Assembly (NCBI GenBank): GCA_913777465.1
Contig: CAJYRQ010000109.1
Coordinates: 1 to 43,224 of the forward strand
Direction of reading: 5' to 3'
DNA from: an uncultured Chryseobacterium sp.
GTDB taxonomy: Bacteria; Bacteroidota; Bacteroidia; Flavobacteriales; Weeksellaceae
DNA: 43,224 nt
Both the position numbers and the translations under genes were made by a program. Below, one piece after another: positions 25,082 through 34,626 of the stretch. Below the pieces are notes generated by a model. It searched no databases, had not been told where the DNA came from, and was given only the letters and a program-made list of their open reading frames with translations. Within the stretch, counting starts at the first letter, position 1. Each line of letters opens with the position of its first letter.

Positions 25082-28000
25082 TTAAACAATTTCAATTAAA
25101 CTTCCGTGCTCTTCATCCTTAGTGATGTTTAGGGCTACCGGGATTTTTTCTTTCAGCTCTTCCACGTGGGAGATGATGCCGACGATCCGGTTCTCTTTCC
25201 GGAGGTTCATCAGGGTTTCAAAAACGATATTGACCGATTCCGAATCCTGCGTGCCGAATCCTTCATCGATAAAAAAGAAGTTTTTCTCAGCAGTCGCATT
25301 GCTCTGCACGCTTTCTGCCAATGCCAGCGCGAGACTTAAAGAAACCTGGAAAGCCTGGCCTCCGGATAATGTTTTTACACTCCTGCTCCGGCCTTCATTC
25401 AGATAATCGATAATTTCGAAATCGTTGGCGTCATTCAGCTGCAGGCTGAGCTGGTTCCGGGTCATCCGGTGAAAACGGATGTTGGCATGGTCACAGAGCT
25501 GTCGGAGGTAAATGGAAGATACATACTGCACGAATCCGGCCCCTTTAAAAAGATTAGCCATAATTTTCAGGTTATCCGCCCGTTTCTGAAGCTGCGCCAG
25601 ATCTTTTAAGAGGTCTTCTTTTTTCTTAAATTCCTTTTCCAGTCGTTCGATTTCCGCGAGGGTTTTCACCACCGTATCATTAGCCGTTTTCAGTTCGTGC
25701 TCCTTTATTTTAAACTGACCTTCAGCTGCTGAGAATTCTTCCTGGTTGAAAGCAAAATCTTTAAGCTTCTGTTCCAGTTCCGAAATGCTGTTTTTCAAAG
25801 TTTCAAACCGGATCCTGAATTGTTGAACCGCCGCTCTAGCTTCCGGAACATTGATTTTCTGTGAAAGAATCTCCTGGATTTCTTCGATCTTCTCAAACTG
25901 ATGTTCTGCCAGGGCATTTTCAATCAGGTTTTTATTCATGGAAATTTCCTGTTCCAACGCGGAAATTCTTTTTTCTGATTCGTCGGCCATGGTTTTTTGC
26001 CGGGCCAGATCAGGGGAAATTTCTTTTTCTTCCGAAGCCAATTGCAGGTAATCCTGTTCCGTCACAAGATTGGATTGTGAAAGTTTGGTATATGCCTCTT
26101 CAACCCGGCCAATTTCCTGTTCCTGATAATCCATCCACTGTAGCACCTTCAGATTGGCTTCATTGGTCCGGATCTGCTCTTCTTTTTTCGCTTCCTCAAT
26201 CCTGAATTTCTCAAGAGCCTTATTGTATTGGTCCAGATTAGTTCTTTCTTTTTCCAGGTTTTTCTGCTCGGAAGCCAGCTGGGCATTCAGTTCCTCTATC
26301 TTTTTTTCAATGGCAAAAGACTGCTTTCTTTTCTCTTCAAATGCTTCCTGATTTTCAGCGTCAAATCCTGGCCAGTTAAAGCTTTTGACATGTTCCTCCA
26401 AGGTAATCCGGAGCTGTTGTACCGCTTCTTCTTCCGACTTCAGCTGTTCCCCGAAAATGTTTTTCCGGTCCAGGATCTTTTCAATCTCCGCCAATTGTTG
26501 CTGCCTGTTTTCCTGTTTGGTAGCAAGATCCAGGATTTCCTTTTGAATTTCTTCTAGTTCGGCATTCACATCGTCAAACTCCACAATATGCGGATGTTCC
26601 AAAGCGCCGCAAAGCGGACAGGCTTCGCCGTCGTGCAGTTCACTGGCAAAATGGGCCAGCTTCTGCTGAACTTCAAGTTGGCTTCGTCGTTCGGAAAGAG
26701 ATTTTTTACGGTTTTCCAAGGCTTCCTGTTCATTGTGAAAATCATTTTTAAATGTTCCGATATTGATGTTAAAAGGTTTTAACTCATCGGAAACTTTATT
26801 GATTTCTGCCTGTTTAGCCTCTGTTTTCTCAATCTGTTTCTTTAAAATTTCCTGTAGCTTTTTCTTTTCAAGGAACCAATTTCCAATAAGGACCAATAGA
26901 TTTGAATCTAATTTTTTGGATTTAAAAATGTCGGATTCTTTAAGAAGCGTTTCGATATTTTGGAGGATCAGCTTCTGTCTCGCTTCCACTTTCTGTACTT
27001 CGTCATATCCTTTCTGCGTTCTTGTTTTTAAAGTCTTGATTTCTTCCGAAAATTTAAGCATCTGCAGGATCAAAAGCAGATCGTTTTCCTGGATCCTTGA
27101 TTGAGGCAGCGCTTCATATTGCGGTTGAAGTACGGAAAGTTTATCTTTTATCTGTTGATAACGGATTTCGGTTTCTTTTAATGTGTCAAGCTGCTGCACC
27201 TTCATAATCTTTTGCTCTGAAATTTCTTTGTCAAGCTTCTCTTTTTCAGCAAGCAGAGGGGCAAAAATTCTGGATAACCGGTCGTATAGTTCTGTTCTGT
27301 TTTCCAGAATGTCGATTTCCTCTTTCTGTAAGGTAAGTTTTTCGAAGTCGGATTTCCTCTGGTGAAACAACCCAAAATCGGCCTTCAGGCTTTTTAATCG
27401 GGTATATTTTTCTTCAGTTTCCTTAAACGCTTTCTTTGCCTGTTCAAACTTTTCCTGCTCATTTTTCAGATTTTCTTTCTGAAGAGCGATCTGGTCTTCA
27501 CTCACTTCCTCGAACCCTTTCAGGCGGCCTTCCAGATGATCGAGCTCCGATCTGTTTTTGGTATGTAAAGCGGAAACGTTGTTCTGGAGGTCGAAACGCT
27601 GAAGCCCGAAGATTTCCTTCATCATATTCGTACGGTCTGTGGCACCCAATTCCAGAAACTCCTTGAACTGCCCCTGCGGGATAATGATGGTCCGTTTGAA
27701 ATTCGCATAGCTCAGGCCGATGAGTTGTTCCGCATTGGAATGTTCCAATGGGATCCAGTTGTCATTTTTCCATTTGTAAAAAGTGACGGACGGGGTTTTT
27801 ACATCCTCGAAATTTTTGGAGTTCCGCTTGAATTCCCTCGTGGCGCGGAATTTCTTATTCTCAAAATTAATGAAGTCGAATTCGATATAAGATCGGTTGG
27901 ATTTCAGGTTCATCATGTTGTAGGTACGCCGGTCGCGGGCATTCAGCCTTTCCGTTTCGCCATACAGGGCAAAAGAAATGGCTTCGAGGATGGACGATTT

Positions 28001-28120
28001 TCCTGAGCCTACCGCCCCGAATATGCCGAATAATCCGGCCTCCGTCAGGTTTTCAAAATCGATTTTCTGGCGTTCCCGGTAGGAATAAAGGCCTTCTATA
28101 GTAAGCTGAACTGGAATCAT
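25082..28120 (-). CDS. sbcC: SbcC nuclease ATPase subunit
   Basis: The large subunit of the SbcCD (Rad50-Mre11) complex, which opens DNA hairpins and processes double-strand ends. The 1012 residues form a split ABC ATPase around long coiled coils. Walker A is at 35-42 (GAVGSGKS). The zinc hook CPLC (501-504) at the coiled-coil apex joins two molecules. The ABC signature LSGGQ is at 918-922 and Walker B (FFFIDE) at 948-953. The partner sbcD is directly upstream, ending 68 bases before this start. Length and motifs are complete. Confidence 0.95.
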   Translation of the reverse strand: MIPVQLTIEGLYSYRERQKIDFENLTEAGLFGIFGAVGSGKSSILEAISFALYGETERLNARDRRTYNMMNLKSNRSYIEFDFINFENKKFRATREFKRNSKNFEDVKTPSVTFYKWKNDNWIPLEHSNAEQLIGLSYANFKRTIIIPQGQFKEFLELGATDRTNMMKEIFGLQRFDLQNNVSALHTKNRSELDHLEGRLKGFEEVSEDQIALQKENLKNEQEKFEQAKKAFKETEEKYTRLKSLKADFGLFHQRKSDFEKLTLQKEEIDILENRTELYDRLSRIFAPLLAEKEKLDKEISEQKIMKVQQLDTLKETEIRYQQIKDKLSVLQPQYEALPQSRIQENDLLLILQMLKFSEEIKTLKTRTQKGYDEVQKVEARQKLILQNIETLLKESDIFKSKKLDSNLLVLIGNWFLEKKKLQEILKKQIEKTEAKQAEINKVSDELKPFNINIGTFKNDFHNEQEALENRKKSLSERRSQLEVQQKLAHFASELHDGEACPLCGALEHPHIVEFDDVNAELEEIQKEILDLATKQENRQQQLAEIEKILDRKNIFGEQLKSEEEAVQQLRITLEEHVKSFNWPGFDAENQEAFEEKRKQSFAIEKKIEELNAQLASEQKNLEKERTNLDQYNKALEKFRIEEAKKEEQIRTNEANLKVLQWMDYQEQEIGRVEEAYTKLSQSNLVTEQDYLQLASEEKEISPDLARQKTMADESEKRISALEQEISMNKNLIENALAEHQFEKIEEIQEILSQKINVPEARAAVQQFRIRFETLKNSISELEQKLKDFAFNQEEFSAAEGQFKIKEHELKTANDTVVKTLAEIERLEKEFKKKEDLLKDLAQLQKRADNLKIMANLFKGAGFVQYVSSIYLRQLCDHANIRFHRMTRNQLSLQLNDANDFEIIDYLNEGRSRSVKTLSGGQAFQVSLSLALALAESVQSNATAEKNFFFIDEGFGTQDSESVNIVFETLMNLRKENRIVGIISHVEELKEKIPVALNITKDEEHGSLIEIV

Positions 28121-28188
28121 TTTCTGAATTTTAAGTAAAAGATGGTCATTGATGCTCCCGGAGGAGATTAAAATGGTTTTGAAAAAAG

Positions 28189-29400
28189 CTAAGACTGCGT
28201 GGAGGTGATTTCATGAAACAGCCGGATCAGCTCATCATTCGCTTCTTGGCCGCCGTTTTTAGATTTAAAATAATTTTTAAACAGTGTCTCCATATCGTGG
28301 CTGAGATTAATCTCACCCGGATGGCTTTCATCGGTTTCCAGGCTTTTCACTTTCGGGATCAGGTAAACAATCCCGCTGTGCGACTGGTAAAGCCGTTTTC
28401 TCTCGTCCGCCTTCAGAAAAGTTTCGCTTTCTAAAGTAAGCTCAACGAAAGTTTCCTGGTTTTGGGTAAGCCAGTCAACGGTTTTCTCAATACAGTCGAA
28501 GCTTTTCCGCTCCAGGCATTTTCCGTTTTTCAGAGCGATCCTTTCATAGGAAACAGATTGGCCGGGCTCAGCATCGATCAGAGCCACATACTTTGCCTGT
28601 CCGGCTTCGCTGAAACTATAGCAAAGGGGAGAGGAGGAATAAACCACCGGCTTTTCCTCCGTTCCGATATTCTGGAAACGGTGCAGGTGGCCCAAGGCCG
28701 TATATTGAATCTGTGGCGGAATAATATCTGAAAAAACAAGGTCTGCATTTCCAATTTTGATGGGTTTTTCACCTTCCGGTTCTTCCAGGATGGGCGCTCC
28801 TTTTTTGTTCATGTACAAATGGGTAATCAACAGATTAATGCCGTTTTCATCACAAAATTCATCCGCATTTTTTTTCCAGTGCCCGGCAAGGACTTTATTC
28901 AGTTCGGCTTCCTTGTTTTCACCAAAGTATTGCTTTAGCCTGATTTCATTGGCATAAGGGGTATGGAGAATCCTTACCGGAGAAGGCCGGTTTTTCAGTT
29001 CCAGTTCAATGAATCCTTCCGCAGATTTAGAAACTTTAAAATGTTCAAGCTCAAAACAATTGATGATCGCTTTGGGATGGCCGATCAGGATGATGCCGCA
29101 TTCCCGGGCCAGCGGATCCGGTGCATCGATCAGGCTCGGCGAATCATGGTTTCCGGAAATGGCAATGACCGGACGTTTCCCGTTTAAGGAAAGACGCTTC
29201 AGTGTTTTATAAAAAAGTTCCACCGCTTCCACACCGGGATTGAAATTATCAAAAAGGTCGCCGGCAATCAGGATCAGATCAGCGTTTTGTTCATCGGCAA
29301 TCTGGATGATCTCGTCCATTACCGAAACCTGTTCTTCCAGTCTTGAAAAGCGGTCCAGGCGTTTGCCCAGATGCCAGTCGGCAGTATGCAGAATTTTCAT
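28189..29400 (-). CDS. sbcD: SbcD exonuclease subunit
   Basis: The Mre11-type phosphodiesterase of the SbcCD complex. The motifs that bind two Mn ions are in place: DWHLGK (near residue 8), LIAGDLFD (near 50), SGNHD (near 85), and a later TALGHLHRFQ. The start is ATG 29400 (MKILHTADWH), as in homologues; an upstream in-frame start would add 20 hydrophobic residues without a reason. 403 residues. sbcC follows. Confidence 0.95.
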   Translation of the reverse strand: MKILHTADWHLGKRLDRFSRLEEQVSVMDEIIQIADEQNADLILIAGDLFDNFNPGVEAVELFYKTLKRLSLNGKRPVIAISGNHDSPSLIDAPDPLARECGIILIGHPKAIINCFELEHFKVSKSAEGFIELELKNRPSPVRILHTPYANEIRLKQYFGENKEAELNKVLAGHWKKNADEFCDENGINLLITHLYMNKKGAPILEEPEGEKPIKIGNADLVFSDIIPPQIQYTALGHLHRFQNIGTEEKPVVYSSSPLCYSFSEAGQAKYVALIDAEPGQSVSYERIALKNGKCLERKSFDCIEKTVDWLTQNQETFVELTLESETFLKADERKRLYQSHSGIVYLIPKVKSLETDESHPGEINLSHDMETLFKNYFKSKNGGQEANDELIRLFHEITSTQS

Positions 29401-29541
29401 AAAGTAAATGTAAAGAAGATAAATGAAAAGTGAGTGGTTTAATGCCTGATTCCTGACCAATAATTTTAACCCGGTCAGAAGCAGCGATAGATAATAAAAT
29501 ATGCCTGCCGGTAACTTTCAGGATTTTCATCAGGAAATTTT

Positions 29542-29549
29542 TAACTTTA
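29542..29549 (+). promoter_or_regulatory. -7 box of the VF530-type gene
   Basis: TAACTTTA lies 7 bases before the start at 29557 and faces away from sbcD, so the 150-base gap holds divergent promoters. The leader would be nearly absent. Confidence 0.4.
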
Positions 29550-29556
29550 CAGAATT

Positions 29557-29808
29557 ATGGAACAACAATCGAAAGATCCCCTTCACGGAAAAAGACTGGA
29601 TGCCATTCTTGAAGAACTGGTTGCCTATTATAACGGATTTGAAAAACTGGGCGAGCAGATCAATATCCGGTGTTTCACCGATAATCCGAGTATTAATTCC
29701 TCACTGAAATTCCTGAGAAAAACCGATTGGGCCAGGGCCAAAGTGGAAAGCCTCTACCTTTTTATGCTGCGTGAAAAGAAGCGGACCGAGGCCCGGAAAC
29801 AAAACTAA
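29557..29808 (+). CDS. VF530 family (DUF2132) DNA-binding protein
   Basis: An 83-residue basic protein that matches the VF530/DUF2132 family almost end to end: DPLHGKRLDAILEELV, then INIRCFTDNPSINSSLKFLRKT, then WARAKVESLYL. The family is small and conserved and is thought to bind DNA; its role is not established. It is divergent from sbcD. Confidence 0.88.
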   Translation: MEQQSKDPLHGKRLDAILEELVAYYNGFEKLGEQINIRCFTDNPSINSSLKFLRKTDWARAKVESLYLFMLREKKRTEARKQN

Positions 29809-29870
29809 AAACATTCCTGCAAAGACTGCTTTTAAACTTATATTTCTTCGGTCAATGATTTCAAAAACAG

Positions 29871-29878
29871 TATCTTTG
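29871..29878 (+). promoter_or_regulatory. -7 box of the SlyD-like gene
   Basis: TATCTTTG, a full match to TAnnTTTG. It overlaps an in-frame TTG at 29878, so the ATG at 29920 is the likely start, with a leader of about 35 bases. Confidence 0.55.
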
Positions 29879-29919
29879 TGCTGTTAATCGTGAGGGAATT
29901 CACGACAAAAAGAAAAAAT

Positions 29920-30420
29920 ATGACAATCGAAAACAATCATGTTGTAGCTGTAAGTTACATACTTCACACAATCGAAGAAGATGGAAGTAAGGTTCTTGTA
30001 GAAGAAACAACAGCAGAAAATCCACTTACATTTCTGTACGGTGTGGGAATGATGATTCCAAAGTTTGAGCAGAATATCCATGGTATGAAAGCAGGTGATA
30101 AAACCGCTTTTACCATTCAGCCTGAGGAAGCTTACGGTGAAAAACAGCCGGATGCCATTGCCCAGCTGCCTATCGACATGTTCAACGAATCCGGAGTTCC
30201 TCCTGTTGGAGCTATCCTGCCTTTATCTGATAACCAAGGGAACAATTTCCAGGCATTCGTGGTAGAAGTTACACCGGAAGCGGTAATCGCAGACCTTAAT
30301 CACCCGATGGCAGGGAAAGTATTGGATTTCCAGGTAGAAATTCTGAACACGCGTCCTGCAACGGAAGAAGAACTGTCTCACGGCCACGCGCACGGGATCG
30401 ACGGAAACGAAGCTCACTAA
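29920..30420 (+). CDS. slyD: FKBP-type peptidyl-prolyl isomerase, SlyD-like
   Basis: A 166-residue cytoplasmic prolyl isomerase and chaperone. The FKBP half is split by an inserted flap of about 60 residues, as in SlyD: FLYGVGMMIPKFEQNIHGMKAGD, then the EEAYGE flap start, then a VEVTPEAVIADLNHPMAGKVLDFQVEI return strand (given here only in outline). The C-terminus is short and His-rich (GHAHGIDGNEAH), a weaker form of the metal-binding tail. A terminator follows immediately. Confidence 0.9.
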   Translation: MTIENNHVVAVSYILHTIEEDGSKVLVEETTAENPLTFLYGVGMMIPKFEQNIHGMKAGDKTAFTIQPEEAYGEKQPDAIAQLPIDMFNESGVPPVGAILPLSDNQGNNFQAFVVEVTPEAVIADLNHPMAGKVLDFQVEILNTRPATEEELSHGHAHGIDGNEAH

Positions 30421-30429
30421 ATGAAATAC

Positions 30430-30456
30430 AATGTCCGGTTCTGCCGGACATTTTTG
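30430..30456 (+). terminator. terminator after the SlyD-like gene
   Basis: AATGTCCGG, loop TTCTG, CCGGACATT, then T's. Confidence 0.88.
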
Positions 30457-30881
30457 TTTTGGATTTAAGCGTAAAAATTTTACTACAAAGCCACAAAAGC
30501 TTTAACACATAAGTCACAGAAGAATTTGTTGTTCGGCTTTGTGTATCTTTTAGAACACAGAAGAAAAAAATCAAAGATTTTTTTGGTATTGCATTAATAT
30601 GATCTGGTGGCTGAGCGGAGCCGAAGCCACGTCAGCATCTGTGAAAATACGTGCAATCAGCAGAAGAATTTAACCACAAAAGTCGCAAAAAGATATTCAT
30701 ACTGTAGAATAAAGTTAAATACCTGATGCTGGAGAAAGCACACAAAAGTTTATTGAAAATTTGTGATTTTTAATGTCATGTGTTTCAAAATATTTTCAAA
30801 TCATTACGATTTTTTCTGCGACTCATGTGTAAAAGCAGGAATGCCTTGTGGAAATCCGTGCAGTGTATGGAAAAATTAAAT
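30457..30881. other. non-coding region with CACAAA motifs and a GTGGCT hairpin
   Basis: No gene seen. GTGGCT (30607-30612) and AGCCAC (30625-30630) form a hairpin with the intervening GAGCGGAGCCGA, a sequence pattern that recurs in many bacterial genomes. Several degenerate CACAAA/GCAAAA phrases (30487, 30675, 30740) look like remnants of dispersed repeats. Confidence 0.4.
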
Positions 30882-31259
30882 CTATTCCAAAAATATTCCG
30901 CTCACATAGAACCAGCGGTTCTGAACCATTTTGAAAGTGGATAATTCATGGTGGATTTGCGGCACTCCATCTTCATCCGTATAAAATGCTTTAAACTCTA
31001 CCTTATTGGCATTGGGCTTATTGATGATTTCCAGTTTCGTCCAGGTATTGATTTCTCCCCATTCCTGTAAATCTTTCCGGTTATGGTATTTTCTTTTACC
31101 GGGAAAGGTAGTTTCCATCAGATAATCACCATTTGGGATGGCAAAGGCCGAAAACCGAGAACGCATCAGGGCTTCGGCGGTCGGTGCATTATTCTCTCCG
31201 GTATGGAAAGGCTGACAACAGTCTTCATAGGTCTTTCCGGAACAGCAGGGACAATTCAT
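30882..31259 (-). CDS. YchJ-family SEC-C motif protein
   Basis: A 125-residue protein. Its start (MNCPCCSGKTYEDCC) carries the cysteine-rich SEC-C-like zinc motif (CPCxSG, CC), followed by a typical YchJ body: ALMRSRFSAFAIPNGDYL, TWTKLEII, and a C-terminal WFYVSG strand. The family is widespread, binds zinc, and has no settled function. It is transcribed with the next gene at most loosely (81 bases apart). Confidence 0.88.
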   Translation of the reverse strand: MNCPCCSGKTYEDCCQPFHTGENNAPTAEALMRSRFSAFAIPNGDYLMETTFPGKRKYHNRKDLQEWGEINTWTKLEIINKPNANKVEFKAFYTDEDGVPQIHHELSTFKMVQNRWFYVSGIFLE

Positions 31260-31340
31260 TTCATTATTTTAAAAGCAGAAGTCTAAAAAATTTCCGGATA
31301 TTTCAAATTCTCATTGATTTTATAAACCGAACCGGAATCT

Positions 31341-31661
31341 TTACCGCAACAGTCTGTTTTTTTGGATTTCAAATTCTTCATCGGTAATAACGCCCTGATC
31401 GTGCAGTGCTTTCAATTGCGTTAACCGGTCGATATTTGAACTGTTATTCTGATTACCTTCTTTGTTGGATAAAGCCCATATCAATGCACCCGCCCACCCG
31501 ATGAGGGACCATCCTAAAAATAAATTTAATGCAAAAATAGAAAGGGTATTGGATTTTTTTCTGCTTAACGCAATAAATGTCGGGATGAAATAAGAAGGAA
31601 TAAAAACGAGAAGAATGAGTATATGTTGCCAGGAAATACTTAAAAGGATTAAAGAACTCAT
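31341..31661 (-). CDS. superinfection immunity-like protein with SHOCT tail
   Basis: A 106-residue membrane protein. Two hydrophobic helices (about 10-30 and 40-65, the second with NLFLGWSLIGWAGALIWAL) match the superinfection immunity family named after the T4 Imm protein. The C-terminal 30 residues (LTQLKALHDQGVITDEEFEIQKNRLL) are a SHOCT oligomerisation motif. Phage exclusion is the historical role of the family; most chromosomal copies are untested, so the function here is uncertain. Confidence 0.8.
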   Translation of the reverse strand: MSSLILLSISWQHILILLVFIPSYFIPTFIALSRKKSNTLSIFALNLFLGWSLIGWAGALIWALSNKEGNQNNSSNIDRLTQLKALHDQGVITDEEFEIQKNRLLR

Positions 31662-31724
31662 AGGTATTAAATTTCAGGTTAAAACGATGTTATCAAATAT
31701 ATTTATTTTATAATTAAATAGAAT

Positions 31725-31753
31725 AAAAAAGCATCCGAATAAGGATGCTTTTC
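31725..31753 (-). terminator. terminator after the M3 peptidase gene
   Basis: On the minus strand AAAAGCATCC pairs with GGATGCTTTT and a T run follows. It lies 6 bases after the peptidase stop codon. Confidence 0.8.
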
Positions 31754-31758
31754 AAAAA

Positions 31759-33900
31759 TTATTTAATAAAACCTCTGTTTCTCAATAAAGGCTTGATATC
31801 CGGATCGTGTCCCGTAAAATCCCGGAATGCCTGATTCAGGTCTACGGAATTTCCTACGGAAAGAATGTATTTTCTGAAACGGTCACCGTTTTCCCGTGTC
31901 AGCCCGCCATTTTTGCTGATCCATTCCCAGGCATCATTATCCAGGGTTTCAGACCATAAATAAGCGTAATAACCTGCTGAATATCCACCGCCCCAAATGT
32001 GGGCGAAATAAGGCGTGTGGTATCTCGGCGGCACGGTAGCCAGGGTAAATCCGTGTTTTGCCAGCGATTGTTTTTCAAAATCCAGTACAGGGATCAGCTG
32101 GCTGTCATCAGTCACCGTGTGCCAGTCCATATCGAGTTCGGCAGCAGATACCAGTTCGGTGGTCATGTATCCCTGGTTAAAGGTTGCCGCTTTTTTTATT
32201 TTATCAACCAGCGACTGCGGAATCGGCTGTTTGGTTTCATAATGAAGCGCATAATTTTTCAGGACTACCGGATCCAGTGCCCAGTGTTCGTTGATCTGTG
32301 AAGGGAATTCCACAAAGTCACGCGGGACATTGGTTCCTGAAAGGGAAGGGTATTTCTGGCTTGCAAACATCCCGTGAATGGAGTGCCCGAATTCATGGAA
32401 AATCGTTGAAACATCATCATAGCTGATCAGGGAAGGCTTTCCGGGAGCCGGTTTCTGGTAATTGTAACAGTTGACGATCACCGGTTTGGTCCCCAGCAAA
32501 TAAGACTGCTCCACGAAATTGCTCATCCAGGCCCCGCCGTTTTTGGAATCCCGGGTGTAGAAATCCAGATAATAAATCGCCAGCGATTTTCCGTCGTGAT
32601 CGAAAACTTCATAGGTTACGACATCCGGATGGTAAACCGGAAGGTCCGTTCTTTTCTTAAACGTCAGTCCGTAGAACTTTTCTGCCGCGAAGAAAACCCC
32701 TTTTTCCAGAACGGTCGTAATCTCAAAATAGGGTTTGATCTGGCTTTCATCCAAATCGAATTTGGCTTTCCTTACCTGTTCGGCATAGAAATTCCAGTCC
32801 CACGGCTCTACCTGGAAACCTCCTTTTTGCTGATCGATCAGATCCTGAATATCTTTGGCTTCCCGCCTTGCGGTTTCCACAGCAGGGGTTGCGATCTGGT
32901 TCATAAGCTTTGTCGCTGCTTCCGGGTTTTTGGCCATCTGGTCCTGCAGCTTCCATTCCGCAAAACTTTTTTTACCCAGTACCTGGGCTTTTTTCAGTCT
33001 TAGCTTAGCCAGCTTTTCAATGGTTTCCCTGGTATCGTTTGCGTCACCTTTCTCGGCCCTCATCCATGATGCTTTGAACAGTTTTTCCCGGGTGGCTCTG
33101 TTTTTCAGATTCTGTAAAAGCGGCTGCTGGGTGGTATTCTGTAAAGCTAACAGATACTGGCCCGGTTTACCAGCGTTTTTCGCATCGCTTGCCGCCGCTG
33201 CGATTTCATCCGCAGAAAGCCCGTCCAGTTCTTTGGCATCGTTAAAAAATACTCCGCCCTGCTTTCTGGCTTCCAGCAATTTGTTGGAGTACTGGGTAGA
33301 CAGGGAAGCCAGATCCTGATTGATCTGCTTTAATTTTTCCTTGTCTGTTGCAGAAAGATTGGCACCGGCAATTTCGAAGTTCTGTTTGTAATATTGCAAC
33401 AGCCTTTTGCTCTCGGCATCCAGTCCGTTTTCGGAAATGGCCTTGATTCTTTTGTACAGGTTTTCGTTCAAATACATTTTATCGGAATGGGCTGCGAACA
33501 CCGGAGCATATTCCTCATCCAGGGCCTGTAAAGTAGGATTGGTATTGGCGCTGGTAAGATTGGAAAATATGATCATCGCTCTTTTCAGGACCTCGCCGCT
33601 TTTTTCCAGGGCCACAATGGTATTTTCAAAAGTGGGTACCTGAGAATTGTTTGCTATCTGTAAAATCTCGGCGTCGTGCTGCTTCAATCCGAAATCAAAA
33701 GCCGGTTTGAAATGTTCGTTTTTAATTTTATCGAATTCAGGAGCTTCATACTGAAGCCTGCTTTTCTTCATCAGGGGATTGGAGGCAAGTGATGCGTCGG
33801 GCACCGGAATTTCCTTGCCGGTATCGGTGTTTTTCATTGTTGTACAGGATTGATTAAATGCTAATGCAGAAATTAATAATACTGATGAAATCTTCTTCAT
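31759..33900 (-). CDS. dcp: M3-family peptidyl-dipeptidase, lipoprotein
   Basis: A 713-residue zinc peptidase that removes C-terminal dipeptides from oligopeptides. It starts with a lipoprotein signal (SALAFNQSC, lipid Cys at residue 19), so it acts at the envelope rather than in the cytoplasm where E. coli Dcp mostly works. Zinc ligands and catalytic Glu are in HEFGH at 502-506, and the third ligand Glu lies in DFVEFPSQ about 25 residues later. C-terminal GYYAYLWSE is another M3 signature. The length matches the family. It has its own terminator. Confidence 0.93.
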   Translation of the reverse strand: MKKISSVLLISALAFNQSCTTMKNTDTGKEIPVPDASLASNPLMKKSRLQYEAPEFDKIKNEHFKPAFDFGLKQHDAEILQIANNSQVPTFENTIVALEKSGEVLKRAMIIFSNLTSANTNPTLQALDEEYAPVFAAHSDKMYLNENLYKRIKAISENGLDAESKRLLQYYKQNFEIAGANLSATDKEKLKQINQDLASLSTQYSNKLLEARKQGGVFFNDAKELDGLSADEIAAAASDAKNAGKPGQYLLALQNTTQQPLLQNLKNRATREKLFKASWMRAEKGDANDTRETIEKLAKLRLKKAQVLGKKSFAEWKLQDQMAKNPEAATKLMNQIATPAVETARREAKDIQDLIDQQKGGFQVEPWDWNFYAEQVRKAKFDLDESQIKPYFEITTVLEKGVFFAAEKFYGLTFKKRTDLPVYHPDVVTYEVFDHDGKSLAIYYLDFYTRDSKNGGAWMSNFVEQSYLLGTKPVIVNCYNYQKPAPGKPSLISYDDVSTIFHEFGHSIHGMFASQKYPSLSGTNVPRDFVEFPSQINEHWALDPVVLKNYALHYETKQPIPQSLVDKIKKAATFNQGYMTTELVSAAELDMDWHTVTDDSQLIPVLDFEKQSLAKHGFTLATVPPRYHTPYFAHIWGGGYSAGYYAYLWSETLDNDAWEWISKNGGLTRENGDRFRKYILSVGNSVDLNQAFRDFTGHDPDIKPLLRNRGFIK

Positions 33901-33971
33901 AAATTATTTATTAATAAAGTATAAAGATATTAAAACTTAAATGATTAATCATGATAAGATGATAGGCGAAT

Positions 33972-34009
33972 AAAAAATAAGGCTTCTGAAATTCAGAAAC
34001 CTTATTTAT
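33972..34009 (-). terminator. terminator after the SPW gene
   Basis: On the minus strand AATAAGG, TTTCTG, a short loop, CAGAAG and CCTTATT form a stem with one mismatch, followed by TTTTTTA. Confidence 0.75.
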
Positions 34010-34027
34010 GCGATAGGATGAATGCGG

Positions 34028-34393
34028 TCATATCTGTTTCGGCCTGTGGACCAAAGACGTTGATTTCCGGGACATCATGACGGCAAGCAGTTCAAAGGCT
34101 CCCAGAATAACGTGAGGAAGATAAATCCGGTCGCTGAAACCGAACAGCCACGGTGAAATCAGAAGCAGGGTTCCGGCAAGAAAATCGATTGTGAGGTGTG
34201 CTTTGTAGGGAATCATCTTGGCCAGACCATATTCATAATCCGTAAAAAGGCTGTAAACTAATGTTGAAGCTCCTAAAATGACGGGAACCGTAGTGGCTGC
34301 AGTATCATCGGCAAATCCTAAAAGCCAGGGAGCGGCAATCAGCAGGATGCCGACTACGTAATCCAGTACGGCATGTGTTTTTGATGGTATCAT
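34028..34393 (-). CDS. SPW-repeat membrane protein
   Basis: A 121-residue membrane protein built as two similar halves, each with a helix pair and an SPW-type motif: APWLLGFAD near residue 20 and SPWLFGFSD near residue 80. The repeats suggest an internal duplication, each half with two helices. The function of the family is unknown. It stands alone between terminators. Confidence 0.85.
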   Translation of the reverse strand: MIPSKTHAVLDYVVGILLIAAPWLLGFADDTAATTVPVILGASTLVYSLFTDYEYGLAKMIPYKAHLTIDFLAGTLLLISPWLFGFSDRIYLPHVILGAFELLAVMMSRKSTSLVHRPKQI

Positions 34394-34626
34394 ATTATTT
34401 ATTTTTTTGGTGATAGCTTTTCATGTTCAATCCCTGTACCAATGAAAAAGAATTAGTGGTATAAGTTATTGATTTTTAAACTGTTTTGTATTTGGTTCTA
34501 TAGAAAAAATTCATTTCAAAAATTCATCTTATGATTCCGGTTATATAATTATTCAGGCAGATGTAATATTTTTTATACCTTAGTTGTTACTAAATAATAA
34601 CACATTAATCAAATAAATCAATAAAC

